15,352 nt of DNA from an uncultured Candidatus Peregrinibacteria bacterium (lineage in GTDB: Bacteria; Patescibacteriota; Gracilibacteria; Peribacterales; Peribacteraceae), in NCBI GenBank assembly GCA_903822115.1, contig CAIJNU010000044.1, positions 1-15,352 on the forward strand, given 5' to 3'. The position numbers were made by a program, and so were the translations under genes. Positions within the stretch are counted from its first letter, which is position 1; every line of letters begins with the position of its first letter. Below are positions 13,662 through 15,352 of this stretch, piece after piece. A model generated the notes under the pieces. That model made no database searches and was not told the DNA's origin. It saw only the letters and a list, made by a program, of their open reading frames with translations.

Positions 13662-14684
13662 ATGGATTTCAAAGGTTCCGATATCCTGTCAGTCGATCAG
13701 TTCCAAAAAGAAGACTTGAAACTGCTCTTCGATACCGCCGCGCAGATGGAAATCTACGCGACACGACAAAGGGTCACACGAGTCCTTGAGGGAGCGGTTC
13801 TCGCAAATTTGTTTTTCGAACCCAGCACCCGTTCACGAGTGAGTTTTGGAGCGGCTTTCAACAGGCTCGGAGGCGAGGTACGAGATACGACTGGCTTCAG
13901 GTTTTCCTCCATGGCTAAGGGAGAATCAGTCTATGACACGAGTCGAGTCATTAGCGGATATTCTGATGTGATGGTTGTGCGACATCCGGAAGAGGGGGCA
14001 GTGAAGCAATTCGCGGACGCAACAAAGATTCCTGTGATTAACGGCGGTGATGGACCGGGCGAACACCCAACACAGGCTCTTCTCGATCTCTATACGGTCA
14101 TGAAGGAGCATGGGAGGAGCCTTGATCAGATCGACGGGCTCTCCATCGCAATGATCGGCGATTTGAAAAACGGCAGAACAGTACATTCGCTTGCGAAGCT
14201 GCTCTCCTTGTTTGAAGATCTTTCATTTACGCTCGTTTCTCCGAAGTCGCTGCGTATGCCAGATGAGGTAATTGAGCGTGTGCGAAGCCGAAATCATCAA
14301 GTCCAGGAGACGGAAAATCTCGCAGAGGGAGTGAAGAATGCGGACATCGTATACATGACACGCATTCAGGAAGAACGTTTTTCTTCGCCGGAAGAGTTTG
14401 CCCGCCATCGCGGCCGATACTCGATCGACAGAAAGTTTTACGCGGATCAGTGCAAAGAAGGAGCGGTTCTGATGCACCCGCTTCCGATTGATGGCCGCCC
14501 CGGAGCTCAGGAAATCAACGACGATCTTCACGGACATCCGAAACTCGCGGTTTACAGGCAAACGGACAACGGTATTCCCGTTCGCATGGCTTTATTCTCA
14601 CTCGTGCTCGGAGTGGCGGACAAAGTTCATGATGTTGCCAAAGATGCGCTCTGGTACCACCCCGAGCAGGTAGACAGCGAATAA
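13662..14684 (+). CDS. pyrB: Aspartate carbamoyltransferase catalytic chain
   Basis: Joins carbamoyl phosphate and L-aspartate in the second step of pyrimidine synthesis. Active-site residues known from Escherichia coli are present: FFEPSTRSRVSF for the phosphate loop (the STRT motif is STRS here), SSMAKGES for Ser80/Lys84, VVRHPEEG for Arg105, GEHPTQALLD for His134/Gln137, GDLKNGRTVHS for Arg167, YMTRIQEERF for Arg229, and MHPLP. The protein is 340 residues, about 30 longer than the E. coli chain. After MHPLP it has IDGRPGAQEIND where E. coli has RVDEIATDVD, so the usual Arg is replaced. No pyrI regulatory chain or other pyr gene is in the window. It lies 49 bp after the phosphonate-like operon with its own promoter, and 2 bp before the next gene. 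Ornithine carbamoyltransferase is excluded by the aspartate-type motifs. Confidence 0.95.
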   Translation: MDFKGSDILSVDQFQKEDLKLLFDTAAQMEIYATRQRVTRVLEGAVLANLFFEPSTRSRVSFGAAFNRLGGEVRDTTGFRFSSMAKGESVYDTSRVISGYSDVMVVRHPEEGAVKQFADATKIPVINGGDGPGEHPTQALLDLYTVMKEHGRSLDQIDGLSIAMIGDLKNGRTVHSLAKLLSLFEDLSFTLVSPKSLRMPDEVIERVRSRNHQVQETENLAEGVKNADIVYMTRIQEERFSSPEEFARHRGRYSIDRKFYADQCKEGAVLMHPLPIDGRPGAQEINDDLHGHPKLAVYRQTDNGIPVRMALFSLVLGVADKVHDVAKDALWYHPEQVDSE

Positions 14685-14686
14685 CT

Positions 14687-15145
14687 ATGCATTTTGAGAT
14701 CCCCGGCAGCGGCCCGATGGACATCGAAACACTGCTTCTCGATCTGAACGGGACTCTGCGGGTGGGAAAAGAATTAGTTCCTGGTGTGGACGTGCGAATC
14801 GCGAAGCTACGTCAGCGATTGCGCCTCATTCTGCTCTCAGGCGATACCCGCGGTGATGCTGCGGCTTTGGCAGAGGAACTAGGCATAGAATTCATTCATA
14901 CTCCGACAGGCGAGGATAAAGGCGCGGTAGTCGATCGGCTCGGTGCGGAGCGTTGTGCGAGTATCGGAAATGGCCTCATCGATCTTCCGATGGTCGCAAA
15001 GGCTCGTATTGGCATTGCCGCACTCCAGGGAGAAGGAGCACACAGGAAAACACTAAACGCCGCGACTATAGTCGTGACGAACGTCATTGATGCACTCGAC
15101 CTTTTCCTGGACGAAAAGGGAATGATTGCGACACTCAGAGAATAA
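14687..15145 (+). CDS. Soluble HAD-superfamily phosphatase-like protein (COG4087-like)
   Basis: A compact 152-residue HAD-fold protein. Motif I is LLLDLNGTLR with nucleophile Asp19, but the usual second Asp of DxDxT is Asn21. Motif II is LILLSGDT (Ser51), Lys78 sits in the motif III region, and motif IV is GNGLIDLPM (Asp99). The MHFEIPGSG start and the DxNGT motif match what I remember of COG4087, small proteins related to the catalytic domain of P-type ATPases; Asn at this place is normal for that group. The substrate is unknown. It begins 2 bp after pyrB, so the two are almost certainly co-transcribed. The ATG at 14687 gives the expected family N-terminus. Confidence 0.85.
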   Translation: MHFEIPGSGPMDIETLLLDLNGTLRVGKELVPGVDVRIAKLRQRLRLILLSGDTRGDAAALAEELGIEFIHTPTGEDKGAVVDRLGAERCASIGNGLIDLPMVAKARIGIAALQGEGAHRKTLNAATIVVTNVIDALDLFLDEKGMIATLRE

Positions 15146-15205
15146 AAATTACAGTGCCATCATTGAGTGAAAGTCTCACTATTCTCCATGGAATTTTGGC
15201 TTCAT

Positions 15206-15352
15206 TCACGGAAACCGTACCGGGATGGTCACAGAGAGATCATTCTCAGGTAAACCGGAAGGATTATCCTTCTTCAGCACGAGCGTTCCATGCTTTCGTT
15301 CCGTTTGGAACGTCAGTGTGGCCTTGAAGGGGACATAGTCTTCGGTCATCCA
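15206..15352 (-). CDS. C-terminal fragment of an exported beta-rich protein (Gmad2-like end)
   Basis: The last 48 codons and TGA stop of a gene entering from the right edge. It reads WMTEDYVPFKATLTFQTE, a short turn, HGTLVLKKDNPSGLPEND and SVTIPVRFP. The pattern of an F-x-A-T-L-x-F strand, GTLVL, a loop and IPVRF resembles the C-terminus of Gmad2/immunoglobulin-like domains in secreted proteins of candidate-phyla bacteria, from memory. It converges on the HAD gene. The 60 bp between them holds only a weak AGTGA/TCACT hairpin and no clear terminator. Confidence 0.6.
   Translation of the reverse strand, partial: WMTEDYVPFKATLTFQTERKHGTLVLKKDNPSGLPENDLSVTIPVRFP

Noticed and set aside
15146..15205. 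Terminator between convergent genes
   Set aside because: AGTGA-AAGTC-TCACT is a 5 bp hairpin with no T-run on either strand.
1..15352. CRISPR array, insertion sequence, rRNA or ordinary tRNA
   Set aside because: No regularly spaced direct repeats, transposase motifs, terminal inverted repeats, or tRNA/rRNA signatures other than the tmRNA were seen on reading.

Overview
The window holds eleven complete protein genes, two genes cut by the window edges, and one tmRNA gene. Most real genes run end to end with 4-8 bp overlaps, UGA is a normal stop, Shine-Dalgarno sequences are mostly absent, and several putative -10 boxes lie so close to the start codon that leaderless mRNAs are likely. Together with a short alanyl-tRNA synthetase (605 aa, no C-terminal C-Ala domain) and proteins of kinds I associate with ultra-small bacteria, this suggests a moderately GC-rich member of the candidate phyla radiation, perhaps the Peregrinibacteria/Peribacteria. 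That placement is inference; no 16S or other marker is present.

Layout. (1) Positions 1-4134, minus strand: alaS, then a secreted/membrane-anchored protein of unknown function, then a multi-pass membrane protein resembling GT-C glycosyltransferases that runs off the left edge. (2) Positions 4228-7203, plus strand: two overlapping paralogous sensor histidine kinases without a response regulator. Each carries a canonical EF-hand-type calcium loop inside its extracytoplasmic Cache-like sensor. (3) Positions 7204-7774: two palindromic, REP-like hairpins followed by a complete tmRNA gene (ssrA) with an encoded CCA, a G3-U pair in the acceptor stem, a pseudoknot upstream of the resume codon, and a 26-codon tag ending in AFA. 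(4) Positions 7784-8938, minus strand: an M20-family metallopeptidase whose composition looks more AT-rich. (5) Positions 9066-13612, plus strand: a compact five-gene operon comprising a phosphoenolpyruvate mutase-like enzyme, a phosphonopyruvate/sulfopyruvate decarboxylase split into Pyr and PP subunits, a phosphonoacetaldehyde dehydrogenase-like enzyme, and an unrecognised protein with a BioD/DUF1611-like P-loop. (6) Positions 13662-15145, plus strand: aspartate carbamoyltransferase (pyrB) with its own promoter, then a small COG4087-like HAD protein. (7) Positions 15206-15352, minus strand: the C-terminal end of an exported beta-rich protein.

The most notable region is 9066-15145. Read as a pathway, PEP would become phosphonopyruvate, then phosphonoacetaldehyde, then phosphonoacetate, with an orphan P-loop enzyme at the end and an aspartate carbamoyltransferase next door. 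Phosphonoacetate joined to aspartate is PALA, the classic bisubstrate inhibitor of aspartate carbamoyltransferase. The adjacency therefore raises a speculative but testable idea: a small phosphonate system making a PALA-like compound, or handling one, with pyrB as its target or as a resistant copy. The simpler reading is that pyrB is an ordinary neighbour. The PEP mutase-like enzyme deviates at two positions of the diagnostic mutase motif, so its reaction is itself not certain.
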